Below, piece after piece: positions 24,618 to 33,837 of a DNA stretch of 64,000 nt; positions within the stretch are counted from its first letter, which is position 1, and each line of letters opens with the position of its first letter. The notes under the pieces were generated by a model. It did not search any database and was not told the DNA's origin. It saw only the letters and a list, made by a program, of their open reading frames with translations. The position numbers and the translations under genes are program-made. Source of the DNA: Serpens sp035497915 (GTDB lineage: Bacteria; Pseudomonadota; Gammaproteobacteria; Pseudomonadales; Pseudomonadaceae); contig NZ_DATJCS010000011.1 in assembly GCF_035497915.1 (NCBI RefSeq), positions 53,728-117,727 on the forward strand, written 5' to 3'.

Positions 24618-25964
24618 CTATACAGATTGCAGCCGAACGACCTGGCGTAGCCCCGGCTGCCCGTTGCGGGCGTGCAGGGTTCCACCTTGCAGCTGGATCA
24701 GGCGCCGGGCGATGGCCAGGCCCAGGCCGTAGCCGTCGCCGCCGGGGCGCGAGGCATTGAGGCGGGCAAAGGGCTGGAAGATGTTCTCCAGATCCTCCTC
24801 CGGCACGCCGGGGCCGTCGTCGGCGATGCACAGTTGCCAGTCGTCACCGTCGCGCCGCGCGGTGAGCCGCACGCTGCCCCGCGGCGACGAATGGCGAATG
24901 GCGTTGCGCAGGATGTTTTCCAGCGCGTGGGCCAGGGTGTTGAGATGGCCCAGCACCTGGCAGCCGTCCGGAATCTGCGCCTGCAGGCGCGCCCGGGGCC
25001 AGCCGGATTCGAAACAGGCGTCGTCGCACAGCAGCTCCCACAGCGCCGCAATGTCCACCGGCTCGCAGGGAAACTGTGGCTGTTCGCTGTCCAGCCAGGC
25101 CAGTTCCAGCACCGCATCGACCAGCCGCTGCATGCCGTTCACTTCGCGGTCCACGCGGGCGCGCAGTTCATCGCCGTCCAGCGGGCTTTCACAGGCCACG
25201 CGCAGGCGACTCAGCGGCGTGCGCAGCTCGTGGGACAGGTCGCGCAGCAACTGCCGCTGCTGGGTGACCGAGCCGCGCAGCCGCCCGGTGAGGTGTTCCA
25301 GCGAGCGGCCGAGGGTGCCGAGTTCGTCCTGGCGGCGCACCAGCTCGGCGGGCACCAGGGTTTCCAGCGGCTGGGCGGCCAGTGCGCGGGCCTTGTGGCT
25401 CAGGCGTTCCAGCGGCGAGATCAGCAGCCGGTACAGCCGCGCGCCGAACAACAGCGACAGCAGCACCGGCAGCAGGTAGACGCCCAGCGCGGTCAGCAGG
25501 GCCTGGTGCTGCCAGGGATGAAAACGATCCGGCAGGCGCAGGACCAGCAGGTCGCGCTGCTCGCCGAACGGCACGCTGACAATCGGCAGCGCCTCGGCGC
25601 GGCGGCTGATGGGCCGCTCGTAGTCACGGGCGCGGCGCAGCCGGTCAATATCCTCGTCATCGAGCTCGCGCGGCGCCAGGGGCTGCAGATGGTGATCGAC
25701 CAGCACCGCCCAGCCGGGCTCGCGTTGCAGCAGCGCGTCGCGCCATTGCAGAAGCGCCGGCTCGCCGCGCCGCTGGGCGTCGGCGGCCTCGGCGGCGTAG
25801 CGTTCCAGCGTCTGGCGCGCCTCCGCGGAGAGAAACGAGGTCTGTCGATTGATATGGGCGCCGAGGTAGTGGCTGGCGCCGATCATCGCGACACAGAACG
25901 CCGCCAGCAGCACGCTCAGCCGCCAGAACAGCGAGTGGCGGCCGGGAATCGGGCGAGTGGGCAT
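24618..25964 (-). CDS. Sensor histidine kinase (PfeS-like) of the iron-uptake locus
   Basis: The 448-residue protein has TM1 (about 12-32), a periplasmic sensor of about 115 residues, TM2 (about 151-172), a HAMP segment, a HisKA domain with the phosphorylated His in DLSHELRTPLSRLRV, and an ATPase domain with N-box HALENILRNAIRHS, G1 DDGPGVPEED and G2 GDGYGLGLAIARR. It should phosphorylate the regulator encoded immediately upstream. The genes overlap by one base (TGATG). By analogy with PfeS/PirS, the signal may be the siderophore in the periplasm, which is inference from the neighbouring receptor. Confidence 0.9.
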   Translation of the reverse strand: MPTRPIPGRHSLFWRLSVLLAAFCVAMIGASHYLGAHINRQTSFLSAEARQTLERYAAEAADAQRRGEPALLQWRDALLQREPGWAVLVDHHLQPLAPRELDDEDIDRLRRARDYERPISRRAEALPIVSVPFGEQRDLLVLRLPDRFHPWQHQALLTALGVYLLPVLLSLLFGARLYRLLISPLERLSHKARALAAQPLETLVPAELVRRQDELGTLGRSLEHLTGRLRGSVTQQRQLLRDLSHELRTPLSRLRVACESPLDGDELRARVDREVNGMQRLVDAVLELAWLDSEQPQFPCEPVDIAALWELLCDDACFESGWPRARLQAQIPDGCQVLGHLNTLAHALENILRNAIRHSSPRGSVRLTARRDGDDWQLCIADDGPGVPEEDLENIFQPFARLNASRPGGDGYGLGLAIARRLIQLQGGTLHARNGQPGLRQVVRLQSV

Positions 25965-26668
25965 CAGCTGTCCAGCCGGGTGAGCAGGTAGCCCTTGCCC
26001 CAGGCCGCGTCCAGGCGCAGTCGGACAATCTCCTCGCGGGCCAGCTTGCGGCGCAGGTTGCTGACGTGCATGTCCAGGCTGCGGTCGTGTTGCGAATACC
26101 CCCGATGCAGCACCTGCTGGTAGAGGAACGGCTTGCTGAGCACCTCGCCCGCCGAGCTGTGCAGCAGGCGCAGCAGACGGTACTCGGTCGGTGTCAGGCC
26201 GACCCAGCGCTTGGCGTGGCGCAGGTCGCAGCGCTCGTCATCGAACAGCAGGTCGCCGTCGGCCTGCGGCAGCGGCTGCTCCCGCTCGTAGGCCACCCGG
26301 CGCAGGATGGCGGCGATGCGCACCTGCAGTTCCTCGATGCTGAACGGCTTGGGCAGGAAATCATCGGCGCCGCAGTCGAACCCCTGGATGCGGTGCACCT
26401 CGTCGCCCAGCGCCGACATCATCAGCACCGGCGTGCGGCGCTGGCTGCGCAGCCGGGTCAGCACCTCCAGGCCGTCCAGCTTGGGCAGCAGGATGTCCAA
26501 CAGGATCAGGTCGAACGCGCAGTCGCGCGCCAGGGTCAGACCGGCCGCGCCCTCCTGGGCGAGGGTGACCCGATAGCCGCGATGCTCCAGCGAAGCCTTC
26601 AGGTGGGCCGCCAGCACGGGATCGTCTTCAATGGCCAGGAGGTGGTGCGCGTGGGCAGAGGACGACAT
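25964..26668 (-). CDS. OmpR-family response regulator (PfeR-like)
   Basis: The 234-residue protein has a receiver domain (acidic IEDDP near residue 14, phospho-acceptor Asp in LLDILLPKLDG, Lys in PKPFS) and a C-terminal winged helix with VGLTPTEYRLLRLL and SLDMHVSNLRRKL. It is the first gene of the regulator-kinase-receptor series. A Fur-like box directly overlaps its promoter region (26685-26703), so iron starvation and the kinase signal probably combine to activate receptor synthesis. The analogy with PfeR/PirR of P. aeruginosa is based on order and family, not on measured identity. Confidence 0.9.
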   Translation of the reverse strand: MSSSAHAHHLLAIEDDPVLAAHLKASLEHRGYRVTLAQEGAAGLTLARDCAFDLILLDILLPKLDGLEVLTRLRSQRRTPVLMMSALGDEVHRIQGFDCGADDFLPKPFSIEELQVRIAAILRRVAYEREQPLPQADGDLLFDDERCDLRHAKRWVGLTPTEYRLLRLLHSSAGEVLSKPFLYQQVLHRGYSQHDRSLDMHVSNLRRKLAREEIVRLRLDAAWGKGYLLTRLDS

Positions 26669-26684
26669 AGGGGAGGGCTCGGCA

Positions 26685-26703
26685 GCAAATGGGAATGATT
26701 ATA
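26685..26703. promoter_or_regulatory. Fur-like box at the regulator promoter
   Basis: GCAAATGGGAATGATTATA matches 13 of 19 positions of the Fur consensus and lies 17 bases before the regulator ATG. It shares the core GCAAATG with the box before the receptor. Confidence 0.6.
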
Positions 26704-26750
26704 CGTGTGCCGGTGGCGCAGGAAAGGCTGCCTCGCAGAGGTCGCGGTGC

Positions 26751-26793
26751 TTGATTCTGATCATGGGGCGCAGCAGCCGCGGGCGGCTAGGAT
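26751..26793 (+). promoter_or_regulatory. ANR/FNR-dependent class II promoter for ccoN
   Basis: TTGATTCTGATCAT matches the ANR/FNR half-sites TTGAT-N4-ATCAA at nine of ten bases. TAGGAT follows with the spacing expected when the site is centred near -41.5, predicting a start near 26800. An AT-rich leader (about 26810-26870) of unknown purpose follows before the ccoN ATG at 27004. No other protein-coding signal is seen in the 335-base gap. Confidence 0.6.
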
Positions 26794-27003
26794 GGCGGTG
26801 CATGGGTGATAAATAAGAATTAGTAAAGTTATATTCAAATATTATTAGTTTGTTTTGATTTAACCGGATCGACACACTAGCCAGGCCTGTCAGTCGGAAG
26901 GTCTGCGCTGCCGCATGGGCGTGTCTGACCAGGGGTACCGGCCGCAGAGCCGGCCCGACGAGTCGTGCTGACAGGCTTCCCAGCGTGCATAGGACTCCCG
27001 GTA

Positions 27004-28442
<1,439 letters not shown>

Positions 28443-28443
<1 letters not shown>

Positions 28444-28652
28444 TGATCTTCGTGCTTCTTTCCGTGCTGGTCGGCGGGCTGTGCCTGGCCGTGCTGCGCA
28501 CCCCCGACGCCGACCTGCGCCAGGCCGCCCTGCAGCCCTTCGCCGACGATCCGCCGGCGGCGCGACAACTGGAACAGGAAACCGGCTTGCGCTGCGAGCG
28601 CGTGGTCGAGGTGCCGTTCGAAGACCCGCGACCTTTCCATCTGGAGGCCTGA
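28443..28652 (+). CDS. Small membrane protein coupled to orphan ccoN
   Basis: This 69-residue product starts at an ATG overlapping the ccoN stop (TGATG), implying translational coupling. It has one N-terminal membrane helix (about 2-19, IFVLLSVLVGGLCLAVL) and a charged soluble tail (RTPDADLRQAALQPF, ending VPFEDPRPFHLEA). Size, topology and position recall the small CcoQ-type partners of cbb3 oxidases and the gene beside ccoN4 in P. aeruginosa. CcoQ homology is not evident in sequence, so the role in assembly or stability is inferred from context. A terminator follows at 28688. Confidence 0.8.
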
Positions 28653-28687
28653 GTTTTCCCCCACGTCCAGGGACGGACGCTCCCCTT

Positions 28688-28711
28688 CGCGCCGCATGCG
28701 GCGCGTTTTTT
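28688..28711 (+). terminator. Rho-independent terminator
   Basis: CGCGCCGCATGCGGCGCG is a perfect palindrome followed by TTTTTT. It ends the ccoN transcript and borders the convergent LysR gene by two bases. Confidence 0.92.
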
Positions 28712-28713
28712 GT

Positions 28714-29565
28714 TCAGAGCAGCGGCGACCAGTCGCCCGACTCGCCGACAACGTCCCGCACGCAGTCGATGGCGCGGGCAACGGTTACCGAGCAGCGCTC
28801 GCGGGCGTAGATCAGGTAGACCGGGTAGGTGAACTCCGGCGCCAGCGGAACCCGTTCGAGCACGCCGCTCTCCAGGTAGCCCTGCACCACGCGGCTGCGA
28901 AAATAGCCGCTGCCGCCGGCTTCCAGCAGGAACTGCAGGGCCAGCGGGCCGAGGTCGAAGCTCAGCGACGGATGCGCGAGGTCATGCAGGGCCGCGTCGT
29001 GCCGGCGACGGAACTCATCGCCCCAGTCCACATACACGTAGGGCGCCGGTTGTCGCGGGTTGCGTACCTGGATGAGTTTTTCCTCCATCAGCAATTCGCT
29101 CTGCAGGCCCGGCCCGTACAGCGGCTGGTAGACCAGGACGGCATCCAGCCTGCCGTCCTCCAGCTCGCGCACCAGGCTCGCTCCGGCGCCACTGCGGCTA
29201 TGCACCTCCAGCCCCGGCAGCGCCTGGCGCAGGGCGCAGACCCACTTGAGCATCAATGGAGCGCACAGGCTCGGCTCGCCGCCCAGGTGCAGCGTTTCGG
29301 CACGTTCGGCCGGCAGCGGCAACACCTGCTGCGCCTCGTCCCAGGCCTGCACCATGCGGCTGGCGAACTCCACGAACGCTTCGCCATCGGGCGTCAGCCG
29401 CGCACCGGAACGATTGCGCACGAACAGGCTGCAGTCGAGCTGGCTTTCCAGCGTCTGCACGCGCGCCGTCACCGCCGCCTGGGTCAGGTGCAGACGTTCC
29501 GCCGCGCCCACGAAACTGCCGCAGCGCACGATCTCCAGAAAGGTGCGTGCCAGATCGACCGCCAT
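28714..29565 (-). CDS. LysR-family transcriptional regulator
   Basis: The 283-residue protein has an N-terminal LysR winged helix (about 1-60, FLEIVRCGSFVGAAERLHLT, then TARVQTLESQLDCSLFVRN) and a periplasmic-binding-protein-like effector domain. Such proteins bind DNA as tetramers and respond to a small metabolite. The domain is slightly shorter than the usual 295-310 residues but complete. Its target is unclear: it is convergent with ccoN and is divergent from the FlxA-like gene, whose sigma-28 promoter lies about 155 bases away. The ATG at 29565 is the first possible start of the HTH. Confidence 0.9.
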   Translation of the reverse strand: MAVDLARTFLEIVRCGSFVGAAERLHLTQAAVTARVQTLESQLDCSLFVRNRSGARLTPDGEAFVEFASRMVQAWDEAQQVLPLPAERAETLHLGGEPSLCAPLMLKWVCALRQALPGLEVHSRSGAGASLVRELEDGRLDAVLVYQPLYGPGLQSELLMEEKLIQVRNPRQPAPYVYVDWGDEFRRRHDAALHDLAHPSLSFDLGPLALQFLLEAGGSGYFRSRVVQGYLESGVLERVPLAPEFTYPVYLIYARERCSVTVARAIDCVRDVVGESGDWSPLL

Positions 29566-29718
29566 ACCGACCCCCGGCTTGAAATGAGGCGGCGAGTATA
29601 CGCCCGCCGGGCCGCAGGATCAGGTTGAGCTGGCAATCGCTGGCCAGCGCCAGGCCGGCCGCGGAGGAGGGCATATGGGAATGCACGATAGCCACCCGTG
29701 CGCCCCGCTCGGTACCGC

Positions 29719-29745
29719 TCAACAATCCCACCGCCGTGCCGATAG
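29719..29745 (+). promoter_or_regulatory. Sigma-28 (FliA) type promoter for the FlxA-like gene
   Basis: TCAACAAT, 11 bases, GCCGATAG fits the flagellar sigma consensus TCAAGTTT/TAAAGTTT-N11-GCCGATAA. It ends 33 bases before the ATG at 29779. In E. coli flxA is itself a FliA-dependent gene, which agrees with the product call. Confidence 0.7.
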
Positions 29746-29778
29746 AGGGTTAAGGTGGCTCTTTCCGGGGTGTACGTC

Positions 29779-30186
29779 ATGCTCAGCATTCCTTCCAGCA
29801 GCACTGGAGTGGGTCCGGGCCGTCCGGCTGACGTGTCGCGAGACAGCGCGCAGGCGGACGACGCGTCGGCCGTCGGTCGCTTGCACGGTTTCGCCACGAC
29901 GCCCGGGGAACGCGCCCGGGGCGAGGCGCGGAGTGTGTCGTCGGAGTTCATCGAGCGCCTGCGGGAACAGATTGCCGAACTGCAGGAGCGGCTCCGCGAA
30001 CTGCACCAGCAGTTGGACCGACTGCTGGCCAGCGGGAGCGACGCGGCGAGCAACGAGGCGGCGGTGGCGGCCCTGCAGTTGCAGATCGCCGACCTAACCG
30101 CCGCTCTGCAGGCGACCACCGCCGCTCTGCTGCAGGCGCTTCAGGATGGCGGCGGCGCGAACCACACCTTCAGCACCACCGCCTGA
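29779..30186 (+). CDS. FlxA-like coiled-coil protein
   Basis: The 135-residue product has a low-complexity Ser/Ala/Gly N-terminus and a central coiled-coil (EFIERLREQIAELQERLREL and onward), then an Ala/Leu/Gln-rich helix (AALQLQIADLTAALQATTAA). This is the layout of FlxA-like proteins, which are expressed late in the flagellar cascade and have no established molecular role. No signal peptide or membrane helix is visible. The sigma-28 promoter upstream supports a flagellar association. A GTG 24 bases upstream is a possible alternative start. Confidence 0.75.
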   Translation: MLSIPSSSTGVGPGRPADVSRDSAQADDASAVGRLHGFATTPGERARGEARSVSSEFIERLREQIAELQERLRELHQQLDRLLASGSDAASNEAAVAALQLQIADLTAALQATTAALLQALQDGGGANHTFSTTA

Positions 30187-30676
30187 GCGGGTAGCAGGTT
30201 GGTCGCCGGCATGATCGGCATGCCGAGCGATGGCGGCGGCGCCTCCCCCCATCTCCGTACGTTGGTGGCGGTCATCGTCGTCGCTGCGCCAGTCCGGTTG
30301 CTGGCCGCCATCGGCACCCGCCCTGGCCGGCCGGCCGGCCGGCGGGCAGCATGCAAGCCGCTGCCTCATCTGCTGATCGCCGGCATTGGCGGGCTCTGAG
30401 GTCTTTTGCTGATCGGAATCTACTGATTTGCGGTCGCGGGCCCTTTCGTTCCCGCCGATCACCCGTGGGTGCTATGGCGCGCCGGGCGGACAGGCAACTG
30501 GCTGAGTCGCCCCATACAAACCGTCCGTGACGGATTGATAAATGAGCGAGGGCCGCTATCGACCGTGAACTGCGTCACGAGCTGCGGCCTGGGCGGGGCG
30601 ATGAGTGTTGAGCACAAAACAGCCATGAAGTCACAATGCCATCACTGAGGAAGTACTTGCCTGTTATGGAGAAATG
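30187..30676. other. 490-base intergenic region, no gene recognised
   Basis: Between the FlxA-like and outer-membrane genes no frame has both a ribosome binding site and a recognisable product. A fourfold CCGG tract (30328-30343, GGCCGGCCGGCCGG) and a Ser/Gly-type low-complexity frame on the minus strand are present. The last 100 bases before 30677 probably carry the promoter of the outer-membrane gene, though no clear -35/-10 pair was seen. Confidence 0.4.
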
Positions 30677-31228
30677 ATGAACGCAATCAAGACCTTGGGC
30701 TTAATGACCACCGGTGCCTTTGTGCTGGCCTGTGGCATTGCCCAAGCCGATGAAACGCCGCGCGTGTATGTAGGCGTGGGCTACTCGCACATGACGCTGG
30801 ACGGGGGCACGGCCGACTACACGCTGCCCATCACGACCTTCCACGCGGGGGTCGAGATCGCGCCCAACCTGAGCGTCGAAGGCCGCTACGGCATCAACGC
30901 CGGGGATGACGAGCAGTACGACTCGGGCGTGCTGGTGACGTACGAAGTCAAGAGTTATTGGGCCGTCGTGCTCAAGGGCCGGGTGCCGGTCACCGACGCC
31001 TTCTCGTTCTACGGCATGGCCGGTGTGAACAGCCTGTCAGTCGACTTCCACGGGCAGAGCTTGGGCTGGCCGCTGTACACGCTCAGCGGCTCGGCCGAAG
31101 AAACCGGAACCACGCTGGGTGCCGGTGGCGAGCTGAGACTGGGTGATTCGCTGGCGCTGACCGTCGAATACCAGCGGATGCATGAAGACGTCTCCGGCTA
31201 CAATCTGGGACTGAACTACCGCTTCTAA
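30677..31228 (+). CDS. Outer-membrane beta-barrel protein (OmpA/OmpW-like small porin family)
   Basis: The 183-residue product has a signal peptide (NAIKTLGLMTTGAFVLACGIAQA) and a mature beta-rich domain with aromatic strand ends (VYVGVGYSHMTLDGG, SVEGRYGINAG, FSFYGMAGVN), ending in Phe (YNLGLNYRF). It fits the single-domain outer-membrane beta-barrel family (PF13505 type). Two adjacent ATG codons occur; the second (30677) has the better spacing from GGAG. Function unknown. It is flanked by a large gap upstream and the convergent acetyltransferase downstream. Confidence 0.75.
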   Translation: MNAIKTLGLMTTGAFVLACGIAQADETPRVYVGVGYSHMTLDGGTADYTLPITTFHAGVEIAPNLSVEGRYGINAGDDEQYDSGVLVTYEVKSYWAVVLKGRVPVTDAFSFYGMAGVNSLSVDFHGQSLGWPLYTLSGSAEETGTTLGAGGELRLGDSLALTVEYQRMHEDVSGYNLGLNYRF

Positions 31229-31302
31229 GCGGGGTTCGATAGGCGTGCACCGGCGGCGGTCAGCCAGGCGCTGTCCGCCCCACCCACGCCGCGTGGCGGG
31301 CA

Positions 31303-31995
31303 TCAATGCAAGCGCGTCGCCCGCCGTTCCTCCACATAGGCCTGCGCCTGGCGCGCCAGTTGGTCGAGCAGGCGGTCGCGTTTGCGCTCGGCGTCGCCCA
31401 TGGCGTCGCGGCCATGCTGCTTGAGCAGATAGCTGTGGATCTGCCGCACCTCGGTGGACTGGAAGATCGGCTCAAGATCCTGCACCGCCAGCGCGCCGTG
31501 ACTGGCCTCGCGGCGGGTGTTGAGCACCACCTGCGGGCCGTGGGCGGCAAGGGCCTGGAAACCCAGCGCCTCGAAGAACGGCGCCTTGCCGGCCACGCAC
31601 GCCACCTGCGCGTGGGGATAGCGGGCGATCATCTCCGCCACCAGCGCACTGCCAATGCCGTGCTGGCGGTGGCTGGCCTGCACCGCCAGGTAGAGCAGCG
31701 CGCAGGCCTGCGGATCGTCCACATAGGGCAGGTACAGGGCAAAACCCAGCACCCGCGCCGGGTCCTCGTCGTCCAGCGCCAGCATCAGTTTCGGCTGGCC
31801 CGGCTGCGCGCCGTCCATGCGCTCCAGGTAGCGATGCACCTCGAAGCCCACCACGTACTGATAGAGCTGATACAGCGGATTGCTCGGCGTCAGCGACACC
31901 GGGCTGATGTCGCTCAGGTAATCCACCACCATCTGCAGCACCTGGGCTTTCAGGGACTCGGGCGGCGGGGTGTCCAGGTGGGCGAGGGTGAACAT
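31303..31995 (-). CDS. GNAT-family N-acetyltransferase
   Basis: The 230-residue protein carries a GNAT fold in its middle part, with motif A YLAVQASHRQHGIGSALV (about residues 103-120; the RxxGxG/A pattern that binds acetyl-CoA). A preceding strand LGFALYLPYV and a following segment AQVACVAGKAPFFEALGF complete the domain. Substrate is unknown. A C-terminal helical extension (DRLLDQLARQAQAYVEERRA) is additional to the core. The ATG at 31995 is preferred to one 13 codons upstream, whose added residues are Arg/Pro/Ser-rich. It is convergent with the outer-membrane gene and divergent from the cytochrome P460 gene. Confidence 0.85.
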   Translation of the reverse strand: MFTLAHLDTPPPESLKAQVLQMVVDYLSDISPVSLTPSNPLYQLYQYVVGFEVHRYLERMDGAQPGQPKLMLALDDEDPARVLGFALYLPYVDDPQACALLYLAVQASHRQHGIGSALVAEMIARYPHAQVACVAGKAPFFEALGFQALAAHGPQVVLNTRREASHGALAVQDLEPIFQSTEVRQIHSYLLKQHGRDAMGDAERKRDRLLDQLARQAQAYVEERRATRLH

Positions 31996-32211
31996 GCAAG
32001 GGCTCCGGAGGGCGCGGGCGGGAGAGGGCGGCATTGTACCGGGCGTGAGGCGTGCGCGCCGCGCCCGGGCCCGCAGGGTCGCTGCGCTGCTAGTCTGATC
32101 GGACGGCGACTCGAACGGAGCGGCCCGCGGGCGGGCGGAAATTGGCGACGTCGAGCGCTCTCCCGGGCGTGCCAGGCGCGCGTCCTTTCCGGCGTCAAGC
32201 GAGGCGATGTC

Positions 32212-32688
32212 ATGAAGCCCCTACTGTTTGCCCTGTTGAGCGCGGTTCCCCTCAGTGCGGCCCTGGCGGCCGACCCCGAAGTGCCCTATCCCGAGGACTA
32301 TCGAAGCTGGCACCACGTCAAGAGCATGGTCATCGAGCAGGGGCACCCGCTGTTCGAGAGCTTCGGCGGCATCCACCACCTGTATGCCAACGCCCCGGCC
32401 CTGCAAGGCTACAAGGCCGGCAAGTTCCCGGATGGCGCGGTGATTGTCTTCGATCTGCTGGAGGCGCAACGCGCCGACAGCGCGCTGACCGAAGGCCCGC
32501 GCAAGGTGCTGGGCGTGATGCACAGGGACGCGGCGAAATACCCCGGCACCGGCGGCTGGGGCTTCGAAGGGTTTGCCGCCGGCGACCCGGCGCAACGCGT
32601 GGTGGGTGACAAGGCCGAGAGCGCCTGCTTCGCCTGTCATACGCCGGAAAAGGATCACGACTATGTGTTCAGTCGCCTGCGCGACTGA
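32212..32688 (+). CDS. Cytochrome P460-family monoheme protein
   Basis: The 158-residue product begins with a signal peptide (MKPLLFALLSAVPLSAALA) and contains one c-type heme motif CFACH near the C-terminus (about 139-143). Cytochrome P460 family features include the stretch YRSWHHVKSMVIEQGHPLF and the Gly/Trp-rich segment GTGGWGFEGF. Family members bind a heme cross-linked through a Lys and handle hydroxylamine, nitric oxide or peroxide in the periplasm; many homologues of this size are annotated only by family. The precise reaction here is unknown. No electron-transfer partner is adjacent. Confidence 0.82.
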   Translation: MKPLLFALLSAVPLSAALAADPEVPYPEDYRSWHHVKSMVIEQGHPLFESFGGIHHLYANAPALQGYKAGKFPDGAVIVFDLLEAQRADSALTEGPRKVLGVMHRDAAKYPGTGGWGFEGFAAGDPAQRVVGDKAESACFACHTPEKDHDYVFSRLRD

Positions 32689-32799
32689 AGCGCTGCGCCG
32701 CAACGGCCGGGTCGGCATGCCCGGCCCCGCCGAGGCTTAAGCCGTAGCGGACGAAGCGGTAGAGTAGGGCCGCCCGTAACGCCCATAAGGAGAGCCTGC

Positions 32800-33051
32800 A
32801 TGCCCACCTACGACTACCGCTGCGAAGCCAACGGCCAGGTCTACGAAGTCCACCACCCGATGGCGCTCAGCCCGAAGACCTGGGGCGACCTGCGCGCCGC
32901 CTGCTGCTCGCTGCCCGACGATGCCGCGATTCCCGACAACACCCCGGTCACCAAACTGATGAGCGCCGCCGGGGTGGTCAATAGCCGCGTCCTGAAGAAT
33001 CCCGAAGCGCCGGCCTGCGCGCGCGGCGGCTGTGCTGGCAACTGCCTGTGA
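32800..33051 (+). CDS. FmdB-like small zinc-ribbon protein with degenerate first knuckle
   Basis: The 83-residue protein starts like the FmdB/putative regulatory zinc-ribbon family (MPTYDYRCEANGQVYEV), in which the first knuckle is CxxC. Here the second Cys is Asn11, so the canonical first knuckle is broken. Other Cys occur as ACCS near residue 33 and as CARGGCAGNC at the C-terminus and might contribute metal ligands. AAGGAGAG precedes the ATG. Function of the family is poorly defined. A GTAGGGTGG repeat follows the stop codon directly. Confidence 0.75.
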   Translation: MPTYDYRCEANGQVYEVHHPMALSPKTWGDLRAACCSLPDDAAIPDNTPVTKLMSAAGVVNSRVLKNPEAPACARGGCAGNCL

Positions 33052-33054
33052 CCG

Positions 33055-33089
33055 GTAGGGTGGAAGACTCGCGCAGCGATCTTCCACCC
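33055..33089. repeat. GTAGGGTGGAAGACTCGCG repeat
   Basis: The inverted arms GTGGAAGA and TCTTCCAC enclose CTCGCGCAGCGA, itself a hairpin. It begins four bases after the stop of the FmdB-like gene. Close relatives are at 36384, 37727 and 55785. Confidence 0.75.
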
Positions 33090-33124
33090 AAAGAACTACG
33101 GGATACCTCGTTAGCCACGCTGCA

Positions 33125-33409
33125 CTACCGAAGCCTCACCGTCGGCTCGAGCCCCAGCGCGCGCAAAACCGCGAGAAAGGTTTTGAGCGTCGGGTTGCCG
33201 CCCTCGCTGAGTGACTTGTAAAGCTGCTCGCGGGCCAGCCCCGTTTCCTTGGCCAGTTCGCTCATCCCGCGCGCCTTGGCGACGATGCCCAGCGCCTTGG
33301 CGATATAGGCGGCGTCCCCCGTTTCCATCGCATCCGCGACGAAAATCGCGATGGCTTCGGGGCTGTCCAGCGCCTCGGCAGGATCGTAGGCATACAGTTG
33401 TTCGGTCAT
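33125..33409 (-). CDS. Xre-family antitoxin of a HigBA/RelE-type module
   Basis: The 94-residue protein matches the putative addiction module antidote family: a helix-turn-helix in the middle (KARGMSELAKETGLAREQL, then SEGGNPTLKTFLAVLRALG). The N-terminal part (YDPAEALDSPEAIAIFVADA) is typical of the same group. It should neutralise the toxin encoded immediately upstream and repress the operon. The ATG overlaps the toxin stop by four bases (33406-33409). Confidence 0.88.
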   Translation of the reverse strand: MTEQLYAYDPAEALDSPEAIAIFVADAMETGDAAYIAKALGIVAKARGMSELAKETGLAREQLYKSLSEGGNPTLKTFLAVLRALGLEPTVRLR

Positions 33410-33708
33410 GGCTGCGTTCTCCACGCCAGTGCAAGGCGCTTCGCTGTCTCGATGTCGCGTTGCTGGGAGGCTTTGTCGCCTCCGCATAACAGGATTACCA
33501 GCTCGTTGCCGCGCTGCTGGAAATAGATCCGATACCCGGGGCCGTAGTGAATCCGAAGCTCGCTGATGCCACCGCCAACAGGCGAAACGTCACCCGCAAG
33601 GCCGTTGGCTAGGCGGAAGATCCGTGCCGCGATGGCGGCTCGCGCCCGGCTGTCCCCGAGTCGGCGTTCCCACGCCCTGTAGGTTTCCGTTTGTTTGATC
33701 TCAAGCAT
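33406..33708 (-). CDS. RelE/HigB-like toxin
   Basis: The 100-residue protein belongs to the addiction module killer group of the RelE/ParE superfamily (Gp49-like). Diagnostic parts are MLEIKQTETYRAWERRLGD, the basic ISELRIHYGPGYRIYF and the C-terminal LLCGGDKASQQRDIETA. Such toxins cleave mRNA on the ribosome. The toxin gene precedes the antitoxin gene, which is the HigBA order. A perfect palindrome at 33718-33733 lies in the promoter region, fitting autoregulation. Confidence 0.88.
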   Translation of the reverse strand: MLEIKQTETYRAWERRLGDSRARAAIAARIFRLANGLAGDVSPVGGGISELRIHYGPGYRIYFQQRGNELVILLCGGDKASQQRDIETAKRLALAWRTQP

Positions 33709-33717
33709 GCGCTAATA

Positions 33718-33733
33718 GTGATTTATAAATCAC
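33718..33733. promoter_or_regulatory. Palindromic operator of the toxin-antitoxin module
   Basis: GTGATTTATAAATCAC is a perfect 16-base palindrome, 10 bases before the toxin ATG. Its AT-rich core differs from the surrounding DNA. Binding by the Xre antitoxin is the obvious inference. Confidence 0.7.
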
Positions 33734-33837
33734 AAAAGGCAAGCCGGATCGCCCGAGCGGTTGGCGGGGCAACCAAATCCACCGGAAACCCCGCGCCCTT
33801 TGCCGGATCACAACTGCATCCGCAAAAGGAGATTGCC

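Noticed and set aside
29198..29731. Minus-strand frame with VAIVHSHMPSSAAGLALASD, loosely JAMM-like
   Set aside because: The spacing does not fit the JAMM metal motif, the start overlaps the sigma-28 promoter, and the frame continues through the LysR gene in another phase.
30094..30462. 122-codon frame opposite the FlxA-like gene end
   Set aside because: Low-complexity Gln/Gly/Arg composition and no ribosome binding site.
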